Below the pieces are notes generated by a model. The model was not told the DNA's origin and searched no databases. It saw nothing but the letters and a program-made list of their open reading frames with translations. 64,000 nt of DNA. Source: Limnoperna fortunei (Eukaryota > Mollusca > Bivalvia > Mytilida > Modiolidae). Every line of letters starts with the position of its first letter. Position 1 is the first letter of the stretch. The translations under genes were made by a program, and so were the position numbers. Of the stretch, positions 62,401-64,000 are shown in pieces. Location: positions 4,675,223 to 4,739,222 of the forward strand of contig OX104122.1 of the NCBI GenBank assembly GCA_944474755.1, given 5' to 3'.

Positions 62401-64000
62401 TCCATACTTAAAACATTACAACAGAGTTACGTCTTTAGTCTTAATTATCAATTCCGACTGCATTTATTTTAATTCCATACTTTAAACATTACAACAGAGA
62501 TACATCTTCAGTCTTAATCATCAATTCCGACTGCTTTTATTTTAATTCCATACTTTAAACATAACAACAGAGATACGTCTTTAGTCTTAATCATCAATTC
62601 CGACTGCATTTATTTTAATTCCATACTTAAAACATTACAACAGAGTTACGTCTTTAGTCTTAATCATCAATTCCGACTGCATTTATTTTAATTCCATACT
62701 TTAAACATTACAACAGAGATACATCTTCAGTCTTAATCATCAATTCCGACTGCTTTTATTTTAATTCCATACTTTAAACTTTACAACAGAGATACGTCTT
62801 TAGTCTTAATCATCAATTCCGACTGCATTTATTTTAATTCCATACTTTAAACATTACAACAGAGATTCGTCTTTAGTCTTAATCATCAATTCCGACTGCA
62901 TGTATTTTAATTCCATACTTTAAACATTACAACAGAGATACGTCTTTAGTCTTAATCATCAATTCCGATTGCTTTTATTTTAATTCCATACTTTAAACAT
63001 TACAACACAGATACGTCTTTAGTCTTAATCATCAATTCCGACTGCATTTATTTTAATTCCATACTTTAAACATTACAACAGAGATACGTCTTTAGTCTTA
63101 ATCATCAATTCCGACTGCATTTATTTTAATTCCATACTTTAAACATTGCAACAGAGATACGTCTTTAGTCTTAATCATCAATTCCGACTGCATTTATTTT
63201 AATTCCATACTTAAAACATTACAACAGAGATACGTCTTTAGTCTTAATCATCAATTCCGACTGCATTTATTTTAATTCCATACTTTAAACATTACAACAG
63301 AGATACGTCTTTAGTCTTAATCATCAATTCCGACTGCATTTATTTTAATTCCATACTTTAAACATTGCAACAGAGATACGTCTTTAGTCTTAATCATCAA
63401 TTCCGACTGCATTTATTTTAATTCCATACTTTAAACATTACAACAGAGATACGTCTTTAGTCTTAATCATCAATTCCGACTGCTTTTATTTTAATTCCAT
63501 ACTTTAAACATTACAACAGAGATACGTCTTTAGTCTTAATCATCAATTCCGACTGCATTTATTTTAATTCCATACTTTAAACATTACAACAGAGATGCGT
63601 CTTTAGTCTTAATCATCAATTCCGACTGCATTTATTTTAATTCCATACTTTAAACATTACAACAGAGATACGTCTTTAGTCTTAATCATCAATTCCGGCT
63701 GCATTTATTTTAATTCCATACTTTAAACATTACAACAGAGATACGTCTTTAGTCTTAATCATCAATTCCGGCTGCATTTATTTCAATTCCATACTTTAAA
63801 CATTACAACAGAGATACGTCTTTGGCTTAATCATCAATTCCGACTGCTTTTATTTTAATTCCATACTTTAAACATTACAACAGAGATACGTCTTCAGTCT
63901 TAATCATCAATTCCGACTGCATTTATTTTAATTCCATACTTTAAACATTACAACAGAGATACGTCTTTAGTCTTAATCATCAATTCCGACTGCATTTATT

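Larger units (their letters stand above)
24916..64000. repeat. 73-bp satellite DNA, about 535 monomers, continues past the window
   Basis: The monomer starts ACAACAGAGATACGTCTTTA, has ATCATCAATTCCGACTGC in the middle and TTTAATTCCATACTTTAAAC near its end. It is 73 bp and about 29% GC. The first two units start at 24916 and 24989. Frequent variants are GCATTTA against GCTTTTA, ACAGAG against ACGGAG, GATTCGTC, GCATGTATT and TCAATTAATTCC (+4 bp). No stop-free frame or transposon interrupts it. An AATTCC-AC/TA-TTTA phrase occurs twice per monomer, hinting at an older internal duplication. A heterochromatic or centromere-adjacent location is a possibility, not shown. Confidence 0.97.

Noticed and set aside
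24916..64000. CRISPR-like array
   Set aside because: The whole 73-bp unit repeats with no unique spacers, and the context is eukaryotic.

Overview
This window is eukaryotic nuclear DNA. It is AT-rich, carries spliced exons with GT-AG boundaries, holds degraded tRNA-derived SINEs and a reverse-transcriptase relic, and is dominated by tandem repeats. The Death-domain gene, the SINE style and the RT relic point to a marine invertebrate, most likely a bivalve mollusc. The taxon is inferred, not proven. Nothing suggests bacterial or viral DNA.

Region 1 (1-10704) is the 3' end of a plus-strand gene. Three exons (389-660, 1501-1579, 10403-10704) join in matching splice phases. They encode about 216 C-terminal residues: a Death-like domain, a short basic linker and a second Death domain ending at a stop. 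The 8.8-kb last intron is mostly a 20-bp minisatellite (1637-1978 and 3531-10103). It also holds a 137-bp near-perfect palindrome, a 38-bp repeat, a 2236-bp duplication inside the array, and a partial copy of the locus that lacks the 79-nt linker exon.

Region 2 (10705-12085) lies directly 3' of the stop codon. It holds a 35-bp and a 96-bp minisatellite, and I see no AATAAA before 12526.

Region 3 (12086-23380) is gene-poor. It contains a broken reverse transcriptase (minus, about 13140-13840), five SINE copies or fragments, one orphan exon candidate (minus, 15393-15692), two small CpG-bearing islets with exon-like frames (14723-14830 and about 15905-16090), a 42-bp minisatellite whose unit resembles a Pol III B box (19010-19812), a possible LINE endonuclease scrap, and a G14 tract 306 bp from a C20 tract.

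Region 4 (23384-64000) is satellite DNA: an 80-bp dimeric repeat (23384-24640), about 260 bp of flank, then a 73-bp satellite from 24916 to the window edge (about 535 monomers, 29% GC). Rare variants in the satellite recur at exact multiples of 73 (2920, 3066 and 3650 bp), which shows multi-kilobase higher-order amplification.

Roughly three quarters of the window is tandem repeat. Only the Death-domain gene is well supported as functional coding sequence.
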